Positions 35,704 to 47,718 of a DNA stretch of 64,000 bases are shown one piece after another. Source of the stretch: Amaurobius ferox (taxonomy: Eukaryota; Arthropoda; Arachnida; Araneae; Amaurobiidae). The position numbers and the translations under genes are program-made. Each line of letters begins with the position of its first letter. Position 1 is the first letter of the stretch. The stretch is taken from positions 145,652,051 to 145,716,050 of the forward strand of contig OX578133.1 in NCBI GenBank assembly GCA_951213105.1. The letters run 5' to 3'. The notes under the pieces were generated by a model, which saw nothing but the letters and a program-made list of their open reading frames with translations, was not told the DNA's origin and searched no databases.

Positions 35704-36119
35704 TTAACTTATTTTTATTTATTGTAGAAGAATAAATACAAAAATTTTTATTAACTTATTTTTACTGTTCCATTTATTGTTTAATATATTTATCAATTAA
35801 AACAAGAAAGATCAACCATGCATAAAGCATTGATTCACTTTCCAACTGAAATGCAATTTTATTTAAACATCTAAAATGCGATACATTCAGCAGTGATAAT
35901 TTTTTATAGAACTACAATAGTTTATTTTACTTGAAAACTTAAAACTTCATCGAAAAAATGAACTTTATTCAAATGACATCGAAATATAAATAGTTTGGCT
36001 CTCTACATAAAAGCAGTGAATATTTCATTCATATACTTTTATTTCAGACTCCACAGTTAAATAATTTTGCATGAAAAAGATTCAGCAATATTCTTATACA
36101 ACTCATCTTACAATCACTT

Positions 36120-36760
36120 GTTTACATTCTGCATTCACTAAAATTAGGCTTCGTTGTAGAAATAATCAAAGTTTGATGATCATTTAAACTAAAAAATATT
36201 GTAATTGTGTTGGCGCAGAATATAGATGCACAGAAAAACACACAAAAATAAAGCAGTTTCAGGATGGATGCAATATTAAATATAAAGTTAAAAGAACTTT
36301 AAAAATCATGATTTTGACTCTGGGGAAAAAAGATGGATGCTATATTTTATTTTGAAGTGGGTCAGGTCAAGTGACCGCTTCATATTATATGGGTGTAGTT
36401 ATTTTAATTTTTATTTAAAAAACTACGGAACATATTTTGCTGAAATTTTTTTATATATTTTTTATAGGATAATTTTTATATTTCCTAAAATTTTCGAAGC
36501 AATTTGTGAATTTTAACTTCACTTAAAAAATGTTTGAAAAATTATGTCCCGTAGGGTTCAATATATTTCATTTTTCCAACCCGGGCTCAATCCAAAACTA
36601 ATTGGGTGATATTATTCATTTACATTCCCATATGTCCCACAGACAGTCTCAACAATATACTAAAATTTCCTTTTGATAAAGTCATTTTTTCGGCAGTTAT
36701 CGTGCAAATGGACAGACAGAATGAACAAAGTCATAAACACTTTTCAACTATGTTGTGTGT
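36120..36760. repeat. Dispersed repeat R3, copy 1
   Basis: It parallels 54620-55340: attaggcttcgttgtagaaa, caacccgggctcaatccaaa, actaattgggtgatattatt and a ggacagacag / cataaacacttttcaactat end occur in the same order. It contains no recognisable ORF. Confidence 0.8.
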
Positions 36761-36829
36761 TAAAAACATGTATCTTATAATAAACTGTTTGAAAAGCTGG
36801 AAAATTAAAAAAAATATCTTATAGATTCA

Positions 36830-37080
36830 AACTGAAAATTAACTTACTGTCATCATAATTAACTCTCTTAATATTTGGTTAATTATGCAAAATATTTCTT
36901 CAAAATTAACCAAAATATGAAAATAAGAAAGTTTAATCTACCTGCTGTGTAATAATTAAAGGACGGTGATGGGTGGGAAAAAAATTGAGTGTGGTTTCTC
37001 AGTAATGCACTTGAATACAAAATGATTGTGTAATTACACTATTTATATGAAAAATTATTTATTTAATAAAATATTTATTT
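36830..37080. repeat. Dispersed repeat R1, copy 2, left part
   Basis: It matches 14331-14435 and 16255-16440, including one unit of the 174-bp family. The repeat continues at 37775-37786 and from 44037 to about 44560, having been split by a MITE, a SINE and the Academ-like element. Confidence 0.75.
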
Positions 37081-37774
37081 ATATACAGGGTGTCCAGTGC
37101 TATCAGTGCCCAATGGCTATTTCCTCAACAGTTAGTCACAGAGATATACTTCCAATTGCAAAAATGTTTTAAATTTTAAAATCTATTATCTTAGAAATAG
37201 TTTAAATCAAATACATTTTTGAAAGAAATATAAATTTTTATACGGTGCCCCGGTCCTACCAATTATATTTAGGAAAATCATCCTCATACAATTTCATGTA
37301 AAAAAAAAATCTACCTTTGATGACCAAAATTTACCGAGTTATGAAGCATTAAACTTTATGACTTAAGTCACTTTTCCACGCATAAAATGTCCAGTTTCAG
37401 GCAATCAACCAAATCAGGGACCGTATTGACCATTTCTCCAGGCAACCAACCAATCAGGGACCATTTCTCAGCACAAAAAGTGCTTCAACTTTAAACAGCT
37501 ATAAGTCTGTCAATTTTGGTTGTAAAAGGAAGATTTTTTAATTTTGCATAAAATTGTATGAGGGTGATTTTCCTAAATATAATAGGTAGGACCAGGGGAC
37601 TATATAAAAATTTATATTTTGTATTTCTTTCAGAAATGCATTTATTGATTTAAACTGTTTCTAAGATAATAGATTTTAAAATTTAAAACATTTTTGCATT
37701 TGGAAGTGTATCTCTGTGACTAACGGTTGAGGAAATAGCTATTGGGCACCAATAGCACTGGACACCCTGTATAT
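37081..37774. mobile_element. Fold-back MITE with CAGGGTGTCCAGTGCT ends
   Basis: atatacagggtgtccagtgc at 37081-37100 is the exact reverse complement of 37755-37774. The arms extend inward for about 260 bp (for example agaaatagtttaaatca against tgatttaaactgtttct). The repeat R1 at 16.45 kb shows the unfilled site as ttataatgg, suggesting a TA or TATA duplication. No ORF. Confidence 0.85.
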
Positions 37775-37778
37775 TGAC

Positions 37779-38092
37779 ACACCATATAGTCTCCTCTGGG
37801 GCGCGGTAGCCCATTGGTTAGCACGCTGGAGTTGCACTCGGTAGGCCCGGGTTCGATTCCAACCACTGCCAAAACTGCCGCCGTGTTCATGCGGAGTACG
37901 ATCACGTTAAACATGTGGGTCCGAAAGTCCTTCCGAGAGGTTGGTGGTAGGGGAAGGAGGGTACGGTCCCTGTGGATGCCTCCCCCACTGGGTTCCGGTC
38001 TAAATTGGGTGGCACTTCCCGACCGTCCAAACAGTTACCTTACACCTTTCTGGTAGGTCGAACGGTCTGGGTTTCAACAACACCATATAGTC
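37779..38092 (+). repeat. 13-bp target-site duplications flanking the SINE
   Basis: acaccatatagtc occurs at 37779-37791 and again at 38080-38092, exactly bracketing the tRNA-derived SINE. Confidence 0.9.
37792..38079 (+). mobile_element. tRNA-derived SINE, full length with target duplications
   Basis: The head is tRNA-like: an A box tagcccattgg at 37807-37817 and a B box ggttcgattcc at 37850-37860, the internal RNA polymerase III promoter. The body of 288 bp is GC-rich against its surroundings and ends in gtctgggtttcaacaa, a short A-rich tail. A perfect 13-bp target duplication flanks it, showing LINE-type (target-primed) insertion. The right-hand duplication contains the first bases of the Academ-like element, so the SINE came later. 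Confidence 0.9.
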
Positions 38093-38552
38093 CATCAGCC
38101 AATTTCTATGTAAATAGTCTTATTTCTGTGGTAAAGTCGAGCAGGGCGTCATTTTTTTCCTTTTTTTGTGTAGATTATGAATTTGATGATCCAGAAATCG
38201 AAATTGGTAGCATTGTTAGTGAATAAGTAAGTCAAGCACTGTAGTAATGGCGGTTGTTTTTATTTTGTCTCTTATGTATTTACTTTGAATTACATAATAA
38301 GAAAACAATTTAAGTGAGCAACTTTAATTTTTAATTATATATAGAATTATTCATCCATTATTAATGTCCGAGGTGAATTTCCGGCTATATAGCTAGGGTT
38401 TGTGTAACAGATGAATTTTCTGAAGCATATATGCAAATTTGCTATGTTACTTTGATGGGGCTAATCATTTATAGATTTAATTTTTGTGGTTTAAAGTAGT
38501 AAGACATTGAAATTTGATATTTCACTTGAGATGTTACGACTATATGAAATGC

Positions 38553-38608
38553 CCGGCCATTCAATCTGTTACTCTAAGTCATCGGACGAGTCGGGTGGTC
38601 TGGGCTTT
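38553..38608 (+). mobile_element. 56-bp SINE-tail unit U1 with a 16-bp target duplication
   Basis: cgactatatgaaatgc is repeated exactly at 38537-38552 and 38609-38624. The insert starts ccggccattcaa and ends ggtggtctgggcttt. It matches the final 60 bp of the SINE at 37792-38079 (gaccgtccaa...cggtctgggtttc) and nothing upstream of that. It lies in the 5' part of the Academ-like element and so postdates it. Confidence 0.85.
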
Positions 38609-38928
38609 CGACTATATGAAATGCAAAAGCAGATGTCCTAATGGAAAAATTAAAGCTATGGATTTAAAGATTGATGAAATCGATCATAAATATGATAAAA
38701 TTGCTATTCAAACTGATAAAACTCTGAAAGAAAATAAAAAAGTACTTGATAATAAGGAATTAAAAGCAAGCCTTGATGCGATCAGAGTTATGATTGCAGA
38801 GGATATTAACGAAAAAAGAATATGCTTAAATAAATGAAAAAAATTGTAAATTTTAATTTCTCCACCTAACTGGTATTTGTTATTGTTCCAGGCTCTTTGC
38901 GGAAAGTTTCAATGGAAAAAGTATAGTA

Positions 38929-41900
38929 ATGGCAGAGGATCAAAAATGTCTGAGTGTTTTTTGTAAGGAAGCTGAAACTGAAGGCAAAAAAGTTCACTCA
39001 AGATGCTTCCTCTTGGATGCAGTTGAAGGAAGCTTCGGTAGCCTGCAAGGATATTGATCACTTTGGGGATGATTTCGCACCTGACTCATCACCGGTATTT
39101 TATCACCATCAATGCAGAGAAAAGTATACGAATAAAAAAAATATTCAGAAATATCTGAGAGTTCAAGATAGCAAACAATAACCTCCAAAAATCTCAAATA
39201 GAACTGGAAGAAAAAGAGACAGCATGGCGGAACAGTTATTTTGTGCTACCAAAAAAATGCATTTACTGTGATATAGAAAAATACTGTAAAGGCTCAAAAA
39301 CTAGAGAAAGTCTCCATCAAGTATCAACTTTAGGTTTAGTTGTTACATTAAGAACAGCAGCCAAAGAACATATCAGGCAAAGCACAGACAAACATAAAAT
39401 TGCTTTAGCAATTTTAGGAATAATGCAAAAAGATCTTGTAGCAAGTGAAGCACTTTACTACAAGTCTTGCCACAATGATATTTGTCGGATTCTCAATCGC
39501 TGTAAAGAAGACCAAAAAAAATACCGACTTTGTGAGTATGATACGGTTGCAGATTTGGCTTTTAAAATGGTGATAAGTACCTGCCAAAATCTTATTCAAG
39601 AGAACCCAGAGTTATTAGTCTTTCTCTTCTAAGTAAATAATGGATAATGAATTTTCTGTTAACGGTCTGGTGTCGTCAGAAGTTCAACAGAAGAACTTTG
39701 TTCGTAAAGTAAAACAAGTAATAGGAGATTCAATACGTTTTATTCATGCTAACCACAAGAATATACTAGTATATCCATCATCACTAAAAATAGAAACTGT
39801 AATAATTGTAACTAATTGTAATAACTGTAATAACTACCATCTTCAACAGAAACTGGAGCAATTTGTAAGTGGCGACCATTCAGAAAATGTTTGCAAGAAA
39901 GCTGGTGAGGTCTTAAGAAAAATAAAGGAGGTTTAGAAAACCATTCCGTGGCCACCAAAAGAAGACTTATGTATTGAAGAGGTGGAAAAATACATCCCAA
40001 AAGAATTAAGAATCTTTATGGAAGGCCTGATTAAGCAACCAGTCCTCGAGCCAAATGTCGCCAGTTATCACTAGCCCAGGATTTAATTTTCTGTGCTGCC
40101 GGCATACGTACGCCAAAGAGTGTTCTTTTTCCAGCTGTTGTTAAAGGGTTGACTAACAACACCATAGCACTTCGGCTAATAAACTTGGGCACAGCATCAG
40201 CTATGATGTTTTGGAAGAGCTGAACACTCTTGAGAATATTGGAAAATATTGATTCAATCCAAGAAGGAAAGGTTGTTATTCCATCCTCTTTCACATTAGT
40301 GAACAAAGATACAAGTGCGGTATGTCTTATGATAGCTGATAACCTGGAACGAACTTTATCTGGTAGTGGGACATTGCATCGAGTTAATTCTATTTTGGTT
40401 TTTAAACCGCAATAGAGATGTGAAAATCATGAACCATGTAATACTCTACAAAAAACGCTACAAGAGATAGAACCTGCAAGGATAAAAATCAAAACTCTTG
40501 GGAAGCACATCAAAAAAGGGGACTTGCAATCTGTTTTTCTGTCAGCCAGAAAAGGTCCAGGTTTTTCATCTTTTGATGTAGACCAACCATCAAATTATGA
40601 AGAACTAGCTAAAAAATTTAAAACCACCAACATATTTTGGGCTCTATCGAGATTATTTTCAAGCAGTCTAGAATTTCCAATAACAAGCTGGACTGGTTTT
40701 AACATTTTGATTAATAACAACACTGTAATTATAAAGAGCAAAATAGGATATCTTGATACACTGGATCATCCTGCAACTGACACTGCAATTGCATATGAAT
40801 TGCTCAAAAGAGCTGTTGAGATAAAACAGAGGCTAAACCTATCAAGTGTTGTAGCCGTGTTTGATCAAGCAATGTATGCAAAAGCAGCCCAAGTGCTATG
40901 GGAGAAGAATGAATTTCCCAATGTTGTTCTCATGTTAGGCCTTCCATCTTCTAATGACAATACTTGCCGTTGTCGTTGTCAGGAAACGGTTTGGAGATAC
41001 AGGGACTAAAGATGTTGCTACTTTAAGTGGTGTAGTTGCAGAGGGATCCATTCCTAGTGTAATAAGTGGAAAATCCTACAATCGGGCAGTACGGCTCTTC
41101 AAAGTTATGTATGAAGCTCTATTGCTGATGCTAATAGAATCATTCCATGCTACACTCAACCCAGAACAAGATAATTGTGTAAAAATACTGGAAGAAGAGA
41201 TTGGTGGTTTTGCAGAGGACATTAATGTGAGACAAGCTTTACAGCTTGCACCGAAACTGACACTTTTAGAAACTGGCACACAGAGTTTGTTAACTTTGGT
41301 TAAGAATTCCGAACTACATCTGGAGACCTGTTCAACTTCTGGTTGTCATTTTTAAATATTATTGAAATTGTACTGTGTTTAATAGCAGCAACGAGGACTG
41401 GAAATTGGCTATTGTATGTATCTGCTTTAGAAGAAGCCATTCCTTGGATGTTTGTCTATGATCGGCAAAACTATGGTAGGTATTTGATTCCACACCTAGA
41501 TGATATGAAAAGTCTCCAAGAAAAGAAAAAGATGTATATGACGCATTCTGTAGAGGTGAATTTGCTGTTTAGTTATCTAATAACAATGCTTTCAGTTCTA
41601 TTGAAGCGGACAAAGCGATTGAAATGACTATAAATAAAGACTGTAAAACTAGTGGAGGGTTCACAGGATTCAGTTCAAATATAGCTGCAACTCAGACATG
41701 GGTTTTAAATAATCAGAGGCGTTCATTATACAAGGCAATACTTCAGGACATGACATCCAACAACCCAGCAAGTTCAAAACATTCAGATTACTGCAAGTCC
41801 CGTATAAACAGTGACAAAAATGATGTTTAATGTGTTATCAACCTCTTTGACAACTCGTTACAAAATCCATGGCATGGAGGACCCTTGCGTAGTATTTCAA

Positions 41901-43642
41901 CTGGCTTGATTGCAACACAATCAGTCAAAGATAATCTTTTGGAAGCTCACGATAAGGGACTACAAGCTGCCAAAACCTTTGTGAAAGATCGATTAACGAA
42001 AGAATGCAGTAAACTTTCCACGATCCCCTACACAAAATTAAATTAAACACTTTCTCTTCTCTCAACAAAAAGGTGTCTTCTTCAAAGAAAAGGAATTCAG
42101 CAATCGCTGGTAATGCATCCTTATTTGCAAGACTTGCTATTGTGGTACAACGACGACATTTTGACCTTCGGGATGTATTGAGTTATCCATTAGGGCCTGT
42201 TCCATGGGCCTTGTCTGATGGAATGGGGTCTCCTAGAAAGACTGTTAAGAGTCAACTGTGTCACATCCTTGAAAAAGACGTTATGGCTGAACCAGGATAT
42301 CCACGCAATACAGACTGTGTTTTCGATGGAATGTCTTTACTAAGGAAAATGAAGATCCCAATTGGCATGGAATTTAACGAAATCGGAAAAGCTATCTTTC
42401 AATGGTTGATTCAGAGTCCTGGAAATAGAATCGATATAGTTTTCGATACATACAAAACTGATTCGATAAAAGATTTCGAGAGAGCTCACCGTCAAGATGA
42501 TACTACTTCAGGCTTGTATGGAAATATCAGAGGAGGCTTGAAAGTAAAATCTTGGTCACAGTTTCTCACAGTTAGCTCTAATAAGACTAACTTCATTCGT
42601 TTTTTTTTATTTGTGGAAGACACCAATTTATCAGTGTAAATTGCAAAGCAAAGTGGTTTTCTTTGCCTATGACGATAAATGCTACAAAATAACATCAGAT
42701 GAATGTTTGGAGCTAGGTTGTGACCACGAAGAGGCTGACACAAGAATAGCCCTGCATGCTTCTCACGTTGGTGAAAGCAACATCCCTGCAGTTGTTCATG
42801 CAGATGACAACGATGTCCTTCTTATTCTACTAGCCTTCACAGATCAACTTAAGTGCATGTATAAGTACGAAGTGTAAGTATATGTACGAATGGGTAGACA
42901 AGGGAAAGATCGGATCGTTGCCCTTAAAAATGTTGTTGCCAAGCTAACCACTAAACTACCAAATGGGTGCAACAGTGTCGACTTCATGAAAGCTCTTTTG
43001 GGGTTCCATAGCTTCACCGGCTGTGATAGAGTTTCAGCCTTTTACGGCAGAGGCAAGAGGGTACCATTCAAACTTATGAGTGCTGCAACACACTACATTC
43101 GATCATTCAAAACCCTTGGGGAAGAATGGATGGTCAGTGAGGACTTATATGCAAGCCTTGAAAGCTCTGTTTGTAAAATGTATGGTGGGAAACAAACTGA
43201 AGACATTAATAAGTTGAGATATGATTTGTACTGTTATAAAGGAGGCAGTGTTCTGCCTGAGCTCTTGCCTCCTTGTCGATCAACATTGCACTTCCATGTC
43301 CACAGAGCAAACTACCAGGCTGCAATATGGCGAAAATCTCTAACAAGTCATCAAACAGCTCCAACACCTTACGAACACAGTTGGAATTGTGAACATGGGC
43401 ATATTTCAATTACTTGGCTTGAGTGTAGGCCAGCACCTGAAGAAGTTTTAGAAATGATCCCATACAGCAAATGCAAAGTCTGTAAACCAGGAGTATGCCC
43501 GTGCTCAGATGTTAGCCTTCCATGCACTGACATCTGCCACTGTTTGTGTGATAAAGGAGATATCGACGCTGAATGTCAAGAGTATACGGATAACAGTGAC
43601 ACAGCAATTGTGGATGAAGACGATGACTTTGATGAGTATTAA
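38929..43642 (+). pseudogene. Academ-type transposase relic with XPG/FEN1-like nuclease and Cys-rich tail
   Basis: Plus-strand blocks in order: an N-terminal part with C/H pairs and SSPVFYHHQCREKY (39050-39150); KKCIYCDIEKY, KTRESLHQ and YYKSCHND (39245-39480), a zinc-binding type pattern; ITSWTGFN, DTLDHPATDT and VFDQAMYAKA (40680-40890); FGDTGTKDVATL (40985); IPWMFVYDRQNYGRYL (41437); GGFTGF (41655); LFARLAIVVQRRHFDLRDVL (42120); CDHEEADTRIALHA (42720) with DDNDVL (42805); and LLGFHSFTGCDRVSAFYGRG (42990). The last three resemble the E-A-D, D-x-D and G-x-D positions of XPG/FEN1 nucleases. The tail has CKVC, CPC and CHCLC. At least six frameshifts or stops separate the blocks, so it is dead. 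Flap nuclease homology is my inference. Confidence 0.65.
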
Positions 43643-44036
43643 CAGAAAATCAGATTGTTGAATTAAGTAGTGTGTAAAGTTTACGTATAAGCAGTTTTTT
43701 CTTGCAATACCGAAAATTTCACAGAGTTTGACCCTCCGTAGGGCCGTTATCGCTAGTTTTATCTTAAAATGCAACTGGACCTTTTTTGTAGATAATCTTA
43801 AGCTGAACAACTTCTGTTTGACACTTTTTTTGGATAAAATGCATATTTCCTGAAAAAAAATGAAAAAAATAAAAATAAAAAAATTGCATTTTTTACACTA
43901 TATTTTGACCTAAACCATAATAATGCTACCAATTTTGATTTCCGGATCATGATATTCGTAATCCACGCAAAAAAATGACACCCGCCTCGACTTTACCGCA
44001 GAAGTGAGCCCATTTTTTCCAATAGTTGATAGACTA

Positions 44037-44560
44037 ATAGAAATTATAAAAATAAACTTGTGATGATATTTAAAATGAGTGAGTTTGCAGAACAGTAGCG
44101 TTGCTTTGGGGGGAGATGGGTTCTTACCCCTCTCTAGACATGCTACTGTTGCAGAGAAAGTCATGAAGCTGCCCACATGAATCTTTTTGTTAAACACATA
44201 CTTATCTTCAAAATCAGATCTGTTTTTAAATCCATTCTTTAATCTGTTTTATTGGCTGCTGAGAGAAATTATACTGGTTGAAAAGAAATTGCAATTGAAA
44301 GTTGTATATTAAAACTTAAATGATATCAGACAAATGTTTAAAAATGAACATTATAGTCAAAAAATATTTATATCTGATGATGCTCTTAGCTCTTGCTGCT
44401 AATGACTCAACATAAACACTTGGTTATTTATTTCTAGGAGAGATGAAAGGGGAAGTTTTTGATCCAGCTAATAAAGATTTTTAAGGGGATTCTGGCAAAA
44501 AAATAATAAGGCTTAGGGCCCTTAGTTTTTAATGACCGCAAGAACGTTGTATAACCATCG
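44037..44560. repeat. Dispersed repeat R1, copy 2, right part
   Basis: From ATA onward it parallels 16460-17060 and loosely 17340-17445, with shared gattgcaattgaaagttgta, caaatgtttaaaaat and agggccctta words. It continues the R1 copy begun at 36830. Confidence 0.7.
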
Positions 44561-44879
44561 CGGTGAGTTCATAAAATGAATTGCCTTTTATAATTTTAAA
44601 GTATAATAGGGAACGAGTTCACTGTGCGGGTACATGCAATCTGCATAATGGGTCCACAAAATAAATAGCCTTATTCTGTATTAAATATTTTTTTTTTTAA
44701 ATAAAAAACTTGTGCATATTTAAAATATTAAAATGAAACAAAATATCAATTCTATCTTAAGTAGGTGCAGAGATTTTGATCGTAAATAACAGATTTTTAC
44801 TTTAAAATAATAGTAAAATATATTAAAGTTTTTAACTTTCAAAACTTTCATTTTAATTTTTTGAAGAAAAAAAAAATCT

Positions 44880-47150
44880 AGTCCATTTATATTTTCCTTA
44901 TATACATAGTAAAATGTATAAGGAAAGTAATGTGACAGGGTCGAAAATTCGAATCCGAGTTTTCGATGGGAGAGCACCTTAGAGCAGGAATAAAAAGTAG
45001 AGTGATTTAGCCCATTGGATTTTCCTCAAAGAACTTGTTCTGCAGTTAATCATGTGACTACAGGCAGAAGAGATGGCACATTTAGCGGATCTATCTATTA
45101 CTCTGTGCGTTTGGCATCTCTAAAATAATAAGAAATGCTTGTTTAGTGCTTACGAAAATATATTTTCGGTGTGTATTTTAAGAGTCCCGCGAAAACAAAA
45201 AATATCGTGCTTGATAGTATTATAATAGGAAATGATTTTGTACTTCCTCGTCTAGTTTTTGGTTTGTTTGGAATAGAAAATTAGCTTTCTAATAAACTTT
45301 TTATTTAAAAAGGTAGAAATGTTTTAAATAATATTTCATTTAATCTTAATCACCTATGGCAGGGGTGGCACATGTGATTTTTTTCTTTTCTTTCTTCATT
45401 TTTTCCCAAAAATGTGATCATTATTTTTACCAAAAATGTCTGCAAATTAAACTTTTTTCTTATTTGGAGGAATTTCTGTCCAATTTTTTAATTAAAGATT
45501 TCTTTACTTTGTGATCAATTTAAAAAATAGTTTCAACTGTGCACATGTGCCCAATTGGAGGGGCATTTGTGAACATACATGCAGCATAATGACAAAAATA
45601 AATCAAAATTTTCTGATTATTAAAAAGTCTTTAATGTAGTGAATTTATATACATACGTGAACTAACATTTATTACAAAAATATTTTTGAGAACTGAAGCT
45701 ACAATAACATAATTACGCTTTTTAGCAGAATATAATTATAAACTTGATCTCATGAAAGAAAATGTACTTTAAATTTTTTATAGAAATGAAAAGATATACT
45801 GTGAAGAATGACTAAGCGTTTTAAAAAGTGAGGTGACAAATGTATCACTTTTAAACATAAAGTTGGGATCACTAAGAATTGCCTATTCTGATACTGTTCA
45901 TATATGGGAAGAAACCGAAAAATCTTTTCGGTTTGAGCAATATTTGAAAAAGAAAAATATAATGAAAAAACTTATAACAAATACAATTTCAAATTTAAGC
46001 AATTTTAATGTACTGAAAAATAACATTAGAGCAAGAGCTACTACAAAATCATAGACTAAAGCCTCAATATATATTGCAGAAGAAAACAACATTCCAAATT
46101 TAGACTTTCTAGCTACTCAGTTCTTGAATTATTTCTCAAAAATGAATATGTTCCTATTGCGGGCAGGGCCACCCTGAGTGGGACAGTACCCCGAGAAAAC
46201 AATTCTGGGCCTCATGACAGAAAAACTGCATGTAGATAGAAAATGTCCTGCATAAATTCAGATCCTTGTCGTTCAAGCATTACGGGCTGTGGAAATATTT
46301 TCAGGCTTCCCCCTCTTTATGAGCCTATGACAGACTATTCTTAAATGGTCTAAAATCTAAAGAATTAAAATATACAACAAAAGACTGATCTATTCTGAAT
46401 TTGGAATTTCTAGCCATTCCGGTTTTCAAATTATTCCCAAAAAAGTAGTATGTTCCTATTGCAGGCCTATGTCGGCTATCGAGTTAGCCCGAAAAGGCAA
46501 CAATTTTGATGTTACTGTGGTTAATTGAACCTGATTAGTTAAAGCATTAATAATATAAATCATACTGACAGATAAACACCTGACAAAGTTAAATAAAAGG
46601 AACTTATCATGAAGCGAGAACTACAGTTCCCTTCTATAAATATTATAAATATGAAGCATTTAAAATGGCATCAGATATTTTTCAACGGGCATTTAAACCA
46701 AATTTTGATGTTTTATAATCAAATAAATTATTAAAACCTGTTAAGCAAAATAATTTAGTTGATTTAAACTAGCAACTACTGTATAATCAATATTAAAAAA
46801 TATATATGATATACTTAAACACAAACAATATGAAACTTATTTAGCACTTTGTAAGTAAACATAGAAGAAATATGTTTAGCTTTAATTTTTACAGAGCCAT
46901 TTGGCGAATAATTCTGTCGCCAAAACGAATCGTTTGAATAGCAAATCATTTAAACAAATTTGACCCAAAACCAGTTTCTTTTCTAATAAATAGCAAAAAA
47001 GTGCAAATCGTACATCAAAATATAAGAATTCTCTTTTAAATATTTAACTTGATAAGCGTCCATTAAAATAACACTGAAATGACAGGAGGAGAAAGAAGTG
47101 CGTGCCAGTAATCACGTGGTTTAACGATGGAACACCAAATAAAGGGTTAT
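44880..47150. other. AT-rich stretch with a duplicated 70-bp segment
   Basis: 46093-46162 and 46395-46465 share tttctagc, aattattc and atgttcctattgc, about 300 bp apart. A word ataaggaaagt-atgtg occurs at 44918 and again near 48751. A short plus-strand frame (45833-46054) has no recognised domain. I can support no gene here. Confidence 0.45.
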
Positions 47151-47718
47151 AGAAACTCTACTTCGTATCTCTCCTCTACGGAGAGCACGCTTCAAGCATC
47201 CCTGAATATGAATCAAACGTTTTTGAGATGATGTCTGTGTGTGTCAGTGAGTCTATGGAGACTATATCTCACGGACTAATGGAGCGATTCAGATTAAATT
47301 TGGTACAAAAATTACAATCCATGAATACTGGAAGTTTTTAAATGTAATCAAATGTTCGGAAGACCCTCTCTCTCCCCAAATTTTTGAATGAAATTTTGAA
47401 AAGTTATCAAAAAATCAAAACCTTTGATAAAGTTAAGTAAATAATCATTTCTTATGTAATTTTTCATTAGAAAATGATTGAACAAATATTAGAACGCTAG
47501 CATGAACCGTTTGAGATATTGCAGTTTTCAAATAAATTTAACAAAAAGTTATATAAAATTAAAAAAAAAAAAGTATTAATTATTGTGAAATATGCTCACT
47601 TTTCATATATAAATATATAATATGTGATGAATTTGTTAAAATCATTTTCATGGATCTAAACTCCTTTTATTCATAAGAGGGTGATAGACTAATGATGGCA
47701 AATTCAAACTAAGAATAA

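Larger units (their letters stand above)
38088..44036 (+). mobile_element. Academ-like DNA transposon (decayed), 5.9 kb
   Basis: Inverted ends: 38088-38215 against 43925-44036, beginning TAGTC(C/T)ATCA and including ggtaaagtcgag, tgtcattttttt and aaattggtagcatt, about 85 percent identical over the best 95 bp. A 3-bp ATA sits before the left end (37784-37786, ahead of the SINE) and after the right end (44037-44039). The relative of this locus at 16.45 kb has a single ATA and no insert. The interior carries a decayed protein with an XPG/FEN1-like core and a Cys-rich tail, features reported for Academ transposons, whose duplications are 3-4 bp. Confidence 0.65.

Noticed and set aside
37800..37872. 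A tRNA gene
   Set aside because: Both box A and box B are present, but the sequence continues as one 288-bp unit with an A-rich tail and 13-bp flanking duplications. The acceptor stem does not close, so it is the head of a SINE.
38514..38837. 107-codon ORF at the 5' end of the Academ-like element as a separate gene
   Set aside because: Its first third is formed by the 56-bp SINE-tail insertion and its target duplication, so the frame did not exist before that event.
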